A stretch of 40,136 nt of DNA from the NCBI GenBank assembly GCA_023511725.1, contig JAIMAY010000024.1:1-40136 (forward strand). The letters are read 5' to 3'. How positions within the stretch are numbered: the first letter of the stretch is position 1; each line of letters opens with the position of its first letter. The notes under the pieces were generated by a model. It was not told the DNA's origin. It saw only the letters and a program-made list of their open reading frames with translations, and made no database searches. The DNA is from Alicyclobacillus sp. (GTDB lineage Bacteria > Bacillota > Bacilli > Alicyclobacillales > Alicyclobacillaceae). The position numbers were made by a program, and so were the translations under genes. Positions 25,001 to 31,328 of this stretch are shown here, piece by piece.

Positions 25001-25283
25001 CTCCGGCATCGGTGGTTCCAGCTCCGTGGGCTTCGGGGAAAAGCGGATCACGTCCGTGCCGGATGCCATCGCCAAATCGCTGATCGAGCATGCGGAAACC
25101 TTCCCGCTGCGCAAGGCGGCCTTCCGCGAATGGGCATCCGGTCAGGAGACGGCCACGGCAGAAGTGTCTTCGCTACGGGATTACGAGATTGGCAAAGACC
25201 TGTGCCCGCAGTGCCATCAGGTCACGCTGGTGAGAACCGGTGGCTGCTACGAGTGCGAGGCGTGTGGCTACAGCAAGTGCTGA
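22092..25283 (+). CDS. nrdJ: adenosylcobalamin-dependent (class II) ribonucleoside reductase
   Basis: A 1063-residue class II reductase making deoxyribonucleotides without oxygen need. Visible features: RYVPGGRINASLGTG and TTSYNCFVIPN near the N-terminus, GGVGMNLSRIPP, the active-site segment NPCGEQPLPANGICNLGAV (Cys529 and Glu531), APTGTTGTMIGCSTGCEPYY, and the C-terminal cysteine-rich tail CPQC...CYECEACGYSKC that re-reduces the active site. ATG 22092 is 4 nt after the nrdR stop with GGGGTGACAG upstream; an open frame to 21948 overlaps nrdR and is rejected. It depends on B12, which fits the BtuF-like gene at 31329. Confidence 0.95.
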   Translation: MAVKADETMLPFTEEDKLGVTGERILADRYLLKDVQKTSLAPGSLVVAVLDKKRAYHELARVVDVDENEKRVTVELKDGTREVLPYHQVDVLLETSPKQMWRRIAKGAAAVTKDPAYWEERFYQLQNRWRYVPGGRINASLGTGMRTTSYNCFVIPNVGPTMRDYAESFGQTLEIQARSGGVGMNLSRIPPQGTLVPISTTPRKQELQLVLDVWHADLPEFLQMDYPNSTKVVRVNRDFLRAVEEGTPWRFGFPDTTTPGYDDIWNGSLEDWLAQGLPVQWSDPVDARKLYDDILHSGALVLSEVVGTILCPGDQRSTIASTLGDMWERMYEGKRVAILLSSLRPRYSYVRGVNGRSSGAYSWGLLYDKGNQVYGDGFGPVGVGEIMSVGCQLTLQGGSRRGALMLILNDRHADVLKFIRCKQVDGVITGANISVGISEAFMAAKERGEAWQIGYVPAAYVNEFDGDFERWMEAGKPFEVTQTLRADELWDELVLSAWKSAEPGVVFLDRANRLSNSWYFNPLVATNPCGEQPLPANGICNLGAVVLSKFAAGFEDSGERIEFQDKEKEAYIRGWLRRYFDEERTEFLLHHVRWEELEQTTRTGLRFQDAVIDATYYPFEENRENQMRERRVGLGIMGLHDLLIYCGIRYGSEESVKFIDVLIGLMAEWCYLESVELAKENGPFPAFDAEKFLSSGYMRQMAAERPHVAEAIRQHGVRNVTTMTVAPTGTTGTMIGCSTGCEPYYAWSYYRNSRLGLFEERAAIVDEYYATHPEATELPPYFVTAMELTPEEHVRVQAALQRWIDASISKTCNAPNSYTVEDTKRLYNLAYELGCKGITIYRDGSRSEQVLSLKKDEDQGQGHTGETAEPVQQAAATLASKVSQEGCTYVKRRRPDVLYGATYRKETPLGKAYITINDDPEEHLAFEMFVNIGKAGSDVYAANEALGRAITLYLRDSRNPNKEAELVKHFSGIGGSSSVGFGEKRITSVPDAIAKSLIEHAETFPLRKAAFREWASGQETATAEVSSLRDYEIGKDLCPQCHQVTLVRTGGCYECEACGYSKC

Positions 25284-25297
25284 AAGGGCTCATGGTT

Positions 25298-25330
25298 AAA
25301 AATGGGGTGCGCGAATCCGCGCACCCTTTT
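25298..25330. terminator. bidirectional intrinsic terminator after nrdJ
   Basis: GGGTGCGCG (25305-25313), loop AATC, CGCGCACCC (25318-25326), then TTTT; AAAAAT precedes the stem, serving the convergent pit gene too. Confidence 0.9.
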
Positions 25331-25356
25331 CACATACGGTTGGACTCCGCGGAACT

Positions 25357-26343
25357 TCACAGGATGTGAACGATGATCCATGCCAGCACTGCACCAATTA
25401 CGCCACTGGCCGGAATCGTAATGAGCCACGCAAGCACGATGTTGCGAGCCACACCCCAATTGACCTGCTGAAATTTCTTCGCCGCGCCGGTACCCATAAT
25501 GGCCGACGAGATGACATGTGTGGAGCTGACCGGCTGCTTGAGCAGCGTGGCGGTCAAAATCACGGTTGCCGACGTCAGGTCCGATGCAAAACCGTTGATG
25601 GGCTCGAGCTTGATGATTTTGGAGCCGACCGTTTTGATGATCCTCCAGCCACCGCTGGCGGTGCCAACCCCCATCGCGGCAGCGCAGAGCAATTTCACCC
25701 ACAGGGGTACATGAAGGGTTTGTTGAAACCCGCCCGCAACGAGGGCGAACGTGATGACGCCCATGGTCTTCTGGGCGTCGTTCGTGCCATGCATCAACGC
25801 CTGATACGCGGCGGAGAACATCTGTAGAAAACGGAAATACCGGTTCACCTTGTGCGGAGACGCGTTACCGAATACCCAGCGCAGAATTGTCATCAGAATG
25901 TAACCCACGATGAGTGCTGCGATGGGGGAGATGATCAACGCCTCCAAAATGGTGGAGAAGCCCGAGGCGTTCACGGCGTGGACTCCGGCTGCGCCGATGA
26001 CCGCGCCGGTAAGCCCCCCAATCAGTGCATGCGATGACGAGCTGGGCAAACCAAAATACCATGTGAACAGGTTCCAAGATATCGCCGATACAAGGGCCGC
26101 CAGGACGATCCACATCCCGTGCTGAAGATGAAGCGGATTCGCGATCTTTCCGCCCACGGTTTGTGCCACGCCCGTGAAGGTCAAAGCTCCCACAAAGTTC
26201 ATGGCACCGGCAACGAGAACGGCTTTGCGGGGTGAGAGGGCCCGCGTGGAAACCGTGGTGGCGATGGCGTTCGCCGTGTCATGAAAACCGTTTGTGAAAT
26301 CGAAGGCCAGTGCCAACAAAACCACGATGGTGATGAGGACCAA
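25357..26343 (-). CDS. pit: PiT-family inorganic phosphate transporter
   Basis: A 328-residue, roughly ten-helix transporter. The duplicated PiT signatures are seen: FDFTNGFHDTANAIATTVSTRAL at the N-terminus and MHGTNDAQKTMGVITFAL in the second half, plus GLPSSSSHALIGG and QPVSSTHVISSAIMG. It moves phosphate or metal-phosphate with H+ or Na+. The start is TTG 26343, 9 nt after GGAAGGG, and 16 nt after the DUF47 stop. A PhoP box upstream of the DUF47 gene implies induction under phosphate limitation. Confidence 0.93.
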   Translation of the reverse strand: MVLITIVVLLALAFDFTNGFHDTANAIATTVSTRALSPRKAVLVAGAMNFVGALTFTGVAQTVGGKIANPLHLQHGMWIVLAALVSAISWNLFTWYFGLPSSSSHALIGGLTGAVIGAAGVHAVNASGFSTILEALIISPIAALIVGYILMTILRWVFGNASPHKVNRYFRFLQMFSAAYQALMHGTNDAQKTMGVITFALVAGGFQQTLHVPLWVKLLCAAAMGVGTASGGWRIIKTVGSKIIKLEPINGFASDLTSATVILTATLLKQPVSSTHVISSAIMGTGAAKKFQQVNWGVARNIVLAWLITIPASGVIGAVLAWIIVHIL

Positions 26344-26359
26344 GCTAGGGCACCCTTCC

Positions 26360-26971
26360 TTAGGCGTTTTTCACAATCACCGAATCCAGCACGTCCGCCA
26401 CATCTTGGCATCTGTCGGTGATGCTTTCCAGGATTTCGTAGATCTCCTTGAGCTTGATCACGCGCAACACGTCGCTTTCGTCTTGAAAGAGTGCCCGCAG
26501 GGAGTTGCGCAGCAGGGTGTCGCCCGCCTTCTCCAGCTGATTGAGGCTGAGGGTGTGCTGCCGGATGTCCAGTAACTTGCGGTTGTTGAGTTTGTCGATA
26601 GCAGCACGGATCTCCCGAGCGCTTTGCACCAAGGTGTCGGCAAAGTCATTCATCACCGGCGTGGACTCCGTGACATTATACAGATCAAACCGAACGGTGC
26701 AGGCTTCGAAGCCGTCGAGGATATCATCCATCTTGATGGCCAACGCGAGGAAGTCCTCGCGTTCCAAGGGTGTGATGTAGGTGGAGTTGAGCAGCGTAAC
26801 GAGTTCGCTGACGCATTCATCACCCTTGTGCTCGAGCGCTTTGATTCGCGCCGCCAGCGACTCAGGGTGCGCGAGGTCTTTCAGTCCAGTTTGGAACATC
26901 TGTGTGGCTTCCTCAATATTGGCGGCCACCTGCACCAGGTAGCCAAAGAGTTGCTTGTCCCGTTTGGACAT
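26360..26971 (-). CDS. DUF47/PhoU-like Pit accessory protein
   Basis: A 203-residue all-helical protein with two PhoU-like halves; EHKGDECVSEL and NQLEKAGDTLL carry the E-xxxD-type metal-binding patterns of the family, and ALAIKMDDILDGFEAC and ITDRCQDVADVLDSVIVK are characteristic. These proteins sit beside PiT transporters and are thought to regulate them. ATG 26971 follows GGAAGGGG; it is the first gene of the Pho-box operon. Confidence 0.92.
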   Translation of the reverse strand: MSKRDKQLFGYLVQVAANIEEATQMFQTGLKDLAHPESLAARIKALEHKGDECVSELVTLLNSTYITPLEREDFLALAIKMDDILDGFEACTVRFDLYNVTESTPVMNDFADTLVQSAREIRAAIDKLNNRKLLDIRQHTLSLNQLEKAGDTLLRNSLRALFQDESDVLRVIKLKEIYEILESITDRCQDVADVLDSVIVKNA

Positions 26972-27039
26972 CAATGATCCCCTTCCGCTGACCGAGCCCA
27001 ACGGGGCACGGTGGATGGTTGCACGATAGTTACATCACG

Positions 27040-27093
27040 ATCATAGGGACGGATTGTAAACGGGCCGTTGAGGGTATGTAAAGTTTGTGTAAA
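27040..27093 (-). promoter_or_regulatory. PhoP box and -10 of the DUF47-pit operon
   Basis: Reading the minus strand, TTTACA (27093-27088), TTTACA (27082-27077), TCAACG (27071-27066) and TTTACA (27060-27055) recur every 11 bp with 5-nt gaps; TATGAT (27045-27040) follows after 9 nt. That places the repeats at about -60 to -22, exactly where PhoP binds in Bacillus promoters, replacing the -35. Confidence 0.88.
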
Positions 27094-27118
27094 CGAAGGG
27101 GTGTCCTATGAGAAGACA

Positions 27119-27143
27119 AACACCCCGTGCATTCACGGGGTGT
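27119..27143 (-). terminator. hairpin terminator after the zinc-ribbon gene
   Basis: CACCCCGTG (27121-27129) and CACGGGGTG (27134-27142) form a 9-bp stem with loop CATT; on the minus strand TTTGTCTTCT follows. Confidence 0.7.
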
Positions 27144-27184
27144 AAGACTGGGGGACGCACAGTATCAAGGCCGGTGAAAGGAGA

Positions 27185-27391
27185 TCAATCTTCCCGGACA
27201 TTCATGCATCGTTCGCATTCGTAAAGGGAACCGGAACGTTGCAGGGCAAATTCCGCGCCGCACCGCGTGCACTGGCACGTCCATTCGGATGGAGACAGCC
27301 GGTGGTATCCCCAGCCGTAGGCTCTGGCGGCCGACCAGTATGGGTGGGACTGGGGCGTCGTCCATCCGTACAATTCCGACATGGAGACCAT
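27185..27391 (-). CDS. small zinc-ribbon protein, unknown function
   Basis: A 68-residue protein with two cysteine pairs, CQCTRCG and CERC, about 17 residues apart, in the C-terminal half: a probable zinc ribbon. The N-terminal half is rich in aromatic residues (YGWTTPQSHPYWSAARAYGW). ATG 27391 has GGGAGGCGAGGCCC upstream. Function not recognised. Confidence 0.65.
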   Translation of the reverse strand: MVSMSELYGWTTPQSHPYWSAARAYGWGYHRLSPSEWTCQCTRCGAEFALQRSGSLYECERCMNVRED

Positions 27392-27423
27392 GGGCCTCGC
27401 CTCCCGCCTGCGCCTTTGCCATC

Positions 27424-27429
27424 ATTATA
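27424..27429 (-). promoter_or_regulatory. consensus -10 box before the zinc-ribbon gene
   Basis: TATAAT on the minus strand, 32 nt before the start codon; the -35 region (TTACAT at 17 nt) is poor. The rest of 27392-27606 holds the marR promoter region and no gene. Confidence 0.45.
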
Positions 27430-27486
27430 TTACAACAGGTGAGCAAATGTAACTGGCTGTTATAGTACACCATCGTAGTTCGCGGA

Positions 27487-27497
27487 ATTGTCACAAT
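27487..27497. promoter_or_regulatory. 11-bp palindrome, possible MarR operator
   Basis: ATTGTCACAAT is a perfect palindrome about 33 bp upstream of the predicted -35 of the marR gene. MarR proteins bind short palindromes near their own genes, but nothing more links the two. Confidence 0.3.
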
Positions 27498-27529
27498 CGT
27501 GCGGGGGGCAGGGTCTCTGTGAGCCTCGA

Positions 27530-27559
27530 TTGGACGCCCAAAGATTTGGCTGCTAAAAT
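27530..27559 (+). promoter_or_regulatory. probable promoter of the marR operon
   Basis: TTGGAC (27530-27535), 18-nt spacer, TAAAAT (27554-27559), 47 nt before the start codon. Confidence 0.55.
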
Positions 27560-27606
27560 ACGGGCAAGGACGAGTACGGACTGGCTGTGGGAGTTGAGGA
27601 AAATCC

Positions 27607-28074
27607 ATGGCACCCATGGATGCAGGGGAGCATCGAGCTCGCCAATTGGATGAGTTGATGGCGAGATTGCACCGGCTGATGACCGTGAAATCAGATCACG
27701 CCAGCCTGGGTCTGACGGCGTCACAGGTTTTCATCCTGCGCTATCTGGACCGGTGCGACGTGGCGAAAGCGTCCGACATCGCTCGTGTTTCCGGACTCAG
27801 CCCGGGCGCCGTGACGCAGGTTTGTGATGAACTGGTTCGGCAGGGTTTGGTGCAACGCGAACGTTCCACCGATGACCGGCGGGTGGTGCATATTCGCATC
27901 ACCGGCCAGGGCCGGGATAAATTGGAGCAGATTCGGAAGCTTCGCATGGAGCGCATGAAAGGGATTTTGGACAAACTGGACCCGGACGATCTCGATCACT
28001 TTCTGCGCACCATGCATCGCATCATCGACATTGTGGAGGAGACGCAAACACCGGGAGGTTCTGCGGATGAGTGA
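27607..28074 (+). CDS. MarR-family transcriptional regulator
   Basis: A 155-residue winged-helix regulator. After a helical N-terminus, LGLTASQVFILRYLDRCDVAKASDIARVSGLSPGAVTQVCDEL forms the helix-turn-helix, followed by the wing ERSTDDRRVVHIRITGQGRD with the conserved DxRxxxv pattern, and a C-terminal dimerisation helix pair. The ATG follows GAGGAAAATCC. Its stop overlaps the next gene by 8 nt, so it may control the HAD phosphatase and Trp-rich protein genes downstream. Confidence 0.9.
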   Translation: MAPMDAGEHRARQLDELMARLHRLMTVKSDHASLGLTASQVFILRYLDRCDVAKASDIARVSGLSPGAVTQVCDELVRQGLVQRERSTDDRRVVHIRITGQGRDKLEQIRKLRMERMKGILDKLDPDDLDHFLRTMHRIIDIVEETQTPGGSADE

Positions 28075-28699
28075 CCGCCCCTTGCCACCTGCCGTGATCC
28101 TGGACCGGGATGGGGTCATCAATGATAACGACGAGCCGGTGAATGGACCTGAACAGCTTCGCCTCTACCCATGGGCGGCGGCCGCCATTCGCCGATTGAA
28201 CGAAGCGGGGTACAGGGTGATGGTGGCCACCAATCAGGGTGGGGTGGGACTTGGCTACATGAGCGCCCAGGATCTCGATGCGGTTCACGAACGGCTGTCG
28301 GCACTGCTGAAGGAGGAGGGGGCGGTGATTGAAGCGTATGCGGCCTGCACCCATCCGCCACAGGCAGGATGTGATTGTAGAAAGCCACGGCCGGGGTTGA
28401 TCCACAAGCTCTGGGAAGTCATCCCATTTGATAAATCACGCAGTTTCATGGTCGGGGACCGCGAGAGTGACGTCGAAGCCGCGCTAGCCGCGGGGTTGAG
28501 AGCGATTCGTATCGGGCCACCGTCAGAGGGGACGCGTGCAGAACGGTCGGTTGCCAATCTCCGCGAAGCGGTGGATTACATCATGCAGACCTCACGGGAC
28601 GACTTCTCACCTCATACGATGGGGGCAAAGACACCGAGGGAAACGTTCCGAGGAGGCGGCAACGATGACGCGCGACCCTGTCCCGTACACATGGGGTGA
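28067..28699 (+). CDS. HAD-IIIA phosphatase, GmhB-like
   Basis: A 210-residue phosphatase resembling D-glycero-D-manno-heptose-1,7-bisphosphate 7-phosphatase. Motif I is ILDRDGVIND (Asp13/Asp15), motif II VATNQGGVGLGYM, the zinc loop is CTHPPQAGCDCRKP (Cys94, His96, Cys102, Cys104), and motif IV VGDRESDVEAALAAG. GmhB homologues in Gram-positives act on heptose or other sugar bisphosphates for surface glycans. The domain ends by about residue 174; the last 35 residues overlap the next gene's leader and start and look unconserved. ATG 28067 has GGGAGG upstream. Confidence 0.85.
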   Translation: MSDRPLPPAVILDRDGVINDNDEPVNGPEQLRLYPWAAAAIRRLNEAGYRVMVATNQGGVGLGYMSAQDLDAVHERLSALLKEEGAVIEAYAACTHPPQAGCDCRKPRPGLIHKLWEVIPFDKSRSFMVGDRESDVEAALAAGLRAIRIGPPSEGTRAERSVANLREAVDYIMQTSRDDFSPHTMGAKTPRETFRGGGNDDARPCPVHMG

Positions 28700-28913
28700 T
28701 GAAGTATGGCCGAGCGAGTGGGCGCCTCCCATATTCCTCTCGGTTCCTGGGGCGGGCGTGTGGACCGACTGGTGGTGGCGTGAGGGCACATCCAGCCTAC
28801 AGTTGATGGGCGAGACGTATCCGGTGCTCATGCCGTGGTATCCGTGGGCCAGCCCTGCGCTTGGCTGGTGGGATGCTTGGAACTTGAGTCCGTGGACCGG
28901 GGTTTGGGTTTGA
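28665..28913 (+). CDS. tryptophan-rich mini-protein (82 aa), unknown
   Basis: An 82-residue frame with 14 tryptophans (17%) and about 11 prolines, for example VWTDWWWREG, PWYPWASPALGWWDAW. It has no cysteine, signal peptide or long hydrophobic helix. Support for reality: GAGGAGG upstream of ATG 28665, an intrinsic terminator 20 nt after the stop, and an operon position after marR and a GmhB-like gene, whose end it overlaps by 35 nt. Function unknown; aromatic clusters could suit membrane-surface or carbohydrate contact, or a spore-layer role. Confidence 0.65.
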   Translation: MTRDPVPYTWGDEVWPSEWAPPIFLSVPGAGVWTDWWWREGTSSLQLMGETYPVLMPWYPWASPALGWWDAWNLSPWTGVWV

Positions 28914-28932
28914 TGTGTACTGGTGCACAGTG

Positions 28933-28961
28933 GGGCTCGCACTTACGGCGAGCCCTTTTTT
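28933..28961 (+). terminator. intrinsic terminator of the marR operon
   Basis: GGGCTCGC (28933-28940), loop ACTTACG, GCGAGCCC (28948-28955), then six T residues. Confidence 0.95.
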
Positions 28962-29011
28962 ATGGTATGCTGGGGACAAGTTGAAGACCAGAAACTGGCG
29001 GAGGTCATTTC

Positions 29012-30148
29012 GTGCGCAAGCCAGAAGTCACCATCATCCTTCCCACATACAACGAGAAGGACAATGTGATTGTCATCACCGAACGCATCCGCGCATGCCT
29101 CGAGGCTGAGAATTACGAGATCCTGTTCGTGGATGACAGCCGGGATGACACGCCGAAAGTGCTGGAACGCCTAGCCAGCCGGTATCCCGAGGTGCGCTTT
29201 GTACACCGAACCGACGAGCGCGGGCTCGCCACAGCGGTGATTGAAGGGTTTCGGCGTGCTGCAGGAAAATACTTCATCGTGATGGACGCGGATCTCCAGC
29301 ATCCGCCGGAAGTAATCCCAGAGATGGTTCGACTGTTACGATCCGGTGTCGATGTGGTCATTCCCAGTCGCTTCCTCCCCGGTGGGTCGGATGGCGGACT
29401 GGGGCCCTTGCGCAAGCTTATCTCCTGGACGGCTCGTTGGATTGGGCGAATGGCCATTCGTCGGCTCCGGCCCCTCACCGATATCACCGGTGGGTTTTTC
29501 GGCATCCGGGCAGAGGTGGTGGAGGGCGCCTCCCTGAACCCCGTGGGTTGGAAAATCCTTATGGAGGTTCTGGTGAAGGGCCGCTTCGACCGGGTCGTGG
29601 AAATCCCCTATGTCTTCCAGGCGCGCGAGGCAGGCGCGTCCAAGATGAGCCTGCGGGAACAGTGGAATTACCTTCGACACGTGGCACGCCTCGTGGCATA
29701 CAGCCCGGAGGACCGCCGGTTTTTTCTCTTTTGCTTCGTGGGCGCGATGGGGGTGATCGTGAATCTCATCGTGATGTCGTTCCTCGTCTACGTATTGCAT
29801 TGGCATGGTGCCGCGGCTTCCGTGGTGGCGTCCCTGGTTGCCATGTTGCATAACTTCATTTGGAACGATCAGGTGACATGGCGCGGTCACGCACACCCCG
29901 TGCGTTGGCGTCGCTGGCTCCAAGCCCCTCTCTTCATGGTGATTTCCGCGGTGAGTATCCTCATCACGGCCGGATGCGCGGAACTTTTCCATCGCCTGGG
30001 GTGGAATGAGCTCGGTGGTCAGTTGGTGGGAATCCTCCTGGGTACCGTGTGGAGCTTTACAGCCAACAACCGCTGGACCTGGGGTGTACCCCATGAGGAT
30101 AGGTCAGCTGCGCTGATGGTTCACAGGCCCGACGAGCAAAAGCATTGA
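29012..30148 (+). CDS. GT2 polyprenyl-phosphate glycosyltransferase with C-terminal GtrA domain
   Basis: A 378-residue fusion. Residues 1-235 are a dolichol-phosphate-mannose-synthase-like GT2 domain: VTIILPTYNEKDNV, FVDDSRDD, the DxD-type MDADLQHPPEV and TGGFFGIRAEVV. Residues 240-350 form four membrane helices of the GtrA/DPMS type (FFLFCFVGAMGVIVNLIVMSFLV, HNFIWNDQVTWRG, TVWSFTANNRWTWG). It should charge undecaprenyl phosphate with a sugar and may help flip it, for surface glycan or lipid modification. GTG 29012 is 7-8 nt after GGAGG. Confidence 0.9.
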   Translation: MRKPEVTIILPTYNEKDNVIVITERIRACLEAENYEILFVDDSRDDTPKVLERLASRYPEVRFVHRTDERGLATAVIEGFRRAAGKYFIVMDADLQHPPEVIPEMVRLLRSGVDVVIPSRFLPGGSDGGLGPLRKLISWTARWIGRMAIRRLRPLTDITGGFFGIRAEVVEGASLNPVGWKILMEVLVKGRFDRVVEIPYVFQAREAGASKMSLREQWNYLRHVARLVAYSPEDRRFFLFCFVGAMGVIVNLIVMSFLVYVLHWHGAAASVVASLVAMLHNFIWNDQVTWRGHAHPVRWRRWLQAPLFMVISAVSILITAGCAELFHRLGWNELGGQLVGILLGTVWSFTANNRWTWGVPHEDRSAALMVHRPDEQKH

Positions 30149-30306
30149 TTCCTCACACCGTTTGTCCCCGGTTGGCCCAACCCCGGCCGAGCTGCAGCTT
30201 TCGTTTCATACTTGCCAACGCCACCTCATTTCCGCAAAATACAAATTACCCTGGATCGTACGGGTGTGTGTAACAACATCTTGCCGTTCCGGAGGTGAGA
30301 CCTTCG

Positions 30307-30699
30307 ATGGGAACGTGTTCCCGTGCCACGGACCCCACTGCTGTACAGGTATCGCACGCGCTGGATATTCTTGTGCGGGACAGGGTTCCAGAATGGTTGG
30401 AATCGAAGGGGAACATCACCGAGTGTCGTATCTTGAACGACACGGAGTTTGAGCGGGCACTGCGCGACAGTGTAAATCGCTACGCGCGACGGTTCGCGGA
30501 GACCGGGGATTTGGAGCTACTCTGCGACCTGGTGGAGGCGGTGGATACTTGGCTGGCGCTCCGAGGTGTATCCTCCGAAGCGCTTGCTCACGCCCGGGAA
30601 GAACGCAGAAAACGGTGCGGCGGTTTTGACAAGCGTCTCTTTTTACAGAGCATCACGCCGGGCGACGGTGCCTTGCGGCTGCGCGGCCGAACCTGCTGA
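30307..30699 (+). CDS. MazG-like NTP-pyrophosphohydrolase-fold protein, active site degenerate
   Basis: A 130-residue protein resembling the short nucleoside triphosphate pyrophosphohydrolase group: LVRDRVPEWLESKG, TEFERALRD, LVEAVDTWLALRGVSSEAL and the closing EERRKRCGGFDKRLFL. The family's acidic metal site is missing: the first ExxE helix reads DSVNRYARRF, and the second EExxD reads ELLCD. Catalysis as a pyrophosphohydrolase is therefore doubtful. ATG 30307 follows GGAGGTGAGA. The 158 nt upstream (30149-30306) hold no gene I can support. Confidence 0.7.
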   Translation: MGTCSRATDPTAVQVSHALDILVRDRVPEWLESKGNITECRILNDTEFERALRDSVNRYARRFAETGDLELLCDLVEAVDTWLALRGVSSEALAHAREERRKRCGGFDKRLFLQSITPGDGALRLRGRTC

Positions 30700-30741
30700 G
30701 TTTCCGCACCCGCAAAGCACCCGCCGCGCTGCGCAGAGGGT

Positions 30742-30945
30742 TCAGTCGTGGTGGCCCTCCCACTGTTGATCCAGCACCTTGCCGCACTGAACGCAGATGT
30801 AGCGGTAGTGCACGTCGACAGCCTGCGCGGGCACCGGTAGGTCGTCGCGCACAACAATGCTGGAATCAATCTGCAACAATCGCTCCTCCCGAAACCAGGT
30901 ACCCTGGCAGTGGGGGCAGACAACGGCATGCTTGGATGAAGCCAC
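30742..30945 (-). CDS. small zinc-ribbon protein, unknown function
   Basis: About 67 residues with CPHC near the N-terminus and CVQC in YRYICVQCGKVLDQQW near the end, a two-knuckle zinc ribbon. Starts at GTG 30945, with GAGGTGA upstream, or at GTG 30954. Not recognised beyond this. Confidence 0.65.
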   Translation of the reverse strand: MASSKHAVVCPHCQGTWFREERLLQIDSSIVVRDDLPVPAQAVDVHYRYICVQCGKVLDQQWEGHHD

Positions 30946-31074
30946 GGGTGTCACCTCGTCTTCCCTTGAGCTGCGACCGCAATTCGGACGGTCGGTCCCG
31001 TTCCATTATACTGTAGGTCATGGGGTGGGGAAAGCGCGCGCGGCACGCGGCGCTCCACCACAAGGAGGATGAGG

Positions 31075-31302
31075 ATGACACCATTTTTTCCTGACTGGAT
31101 GTTCGTTGCCTTTGCTATAGGCGGGTGGGAGTTGTTTGACCTCGTGGCGCGTTGGTTGCATGACCCCCGCTGGCGATACGCGGGCGGGGGCATTGCTGCG
31201 CTGTGCATGTTGGTGCTGGCGATCCGTTACGCTGTCCGGTTCGTGCGTCGGCGGATGCAGCCACCTCCACCCGAAGATCCGGACGCCTGGAAGCACTATT
31301 GA
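31075..31302 (+). CDS. small two-helix membrane protein
   Basis: A 75-residue protein, MTPFFPDWMFVAFAIGG..., with two hydrophobic segments (about 8-22 and 37-55) and a charged tail RRRMQPPPPEDPDAWKHY. ATG 31075 lies 6 nt after AAGGAGG; ATG 31069 touches that site. Function unknown. Confidence 0.65.
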   Translation: MTPFFPDWMFVAFAIGGWELFDLVARWLHDPRWRYAGGGIAALCMLVLAIRYAVRFVRRRMQPPPPEDPDAWKHY

Positions 31303-31328
31303 CGCCTTACCGAGACCTCGGGACGTGG

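Noticed and set aside
23991-25091. A 366-codon frame antisense to nrdJ
   Set aside because: Runs through the conserved catalytic region of nrdJ; no ribosome binding site or domain.
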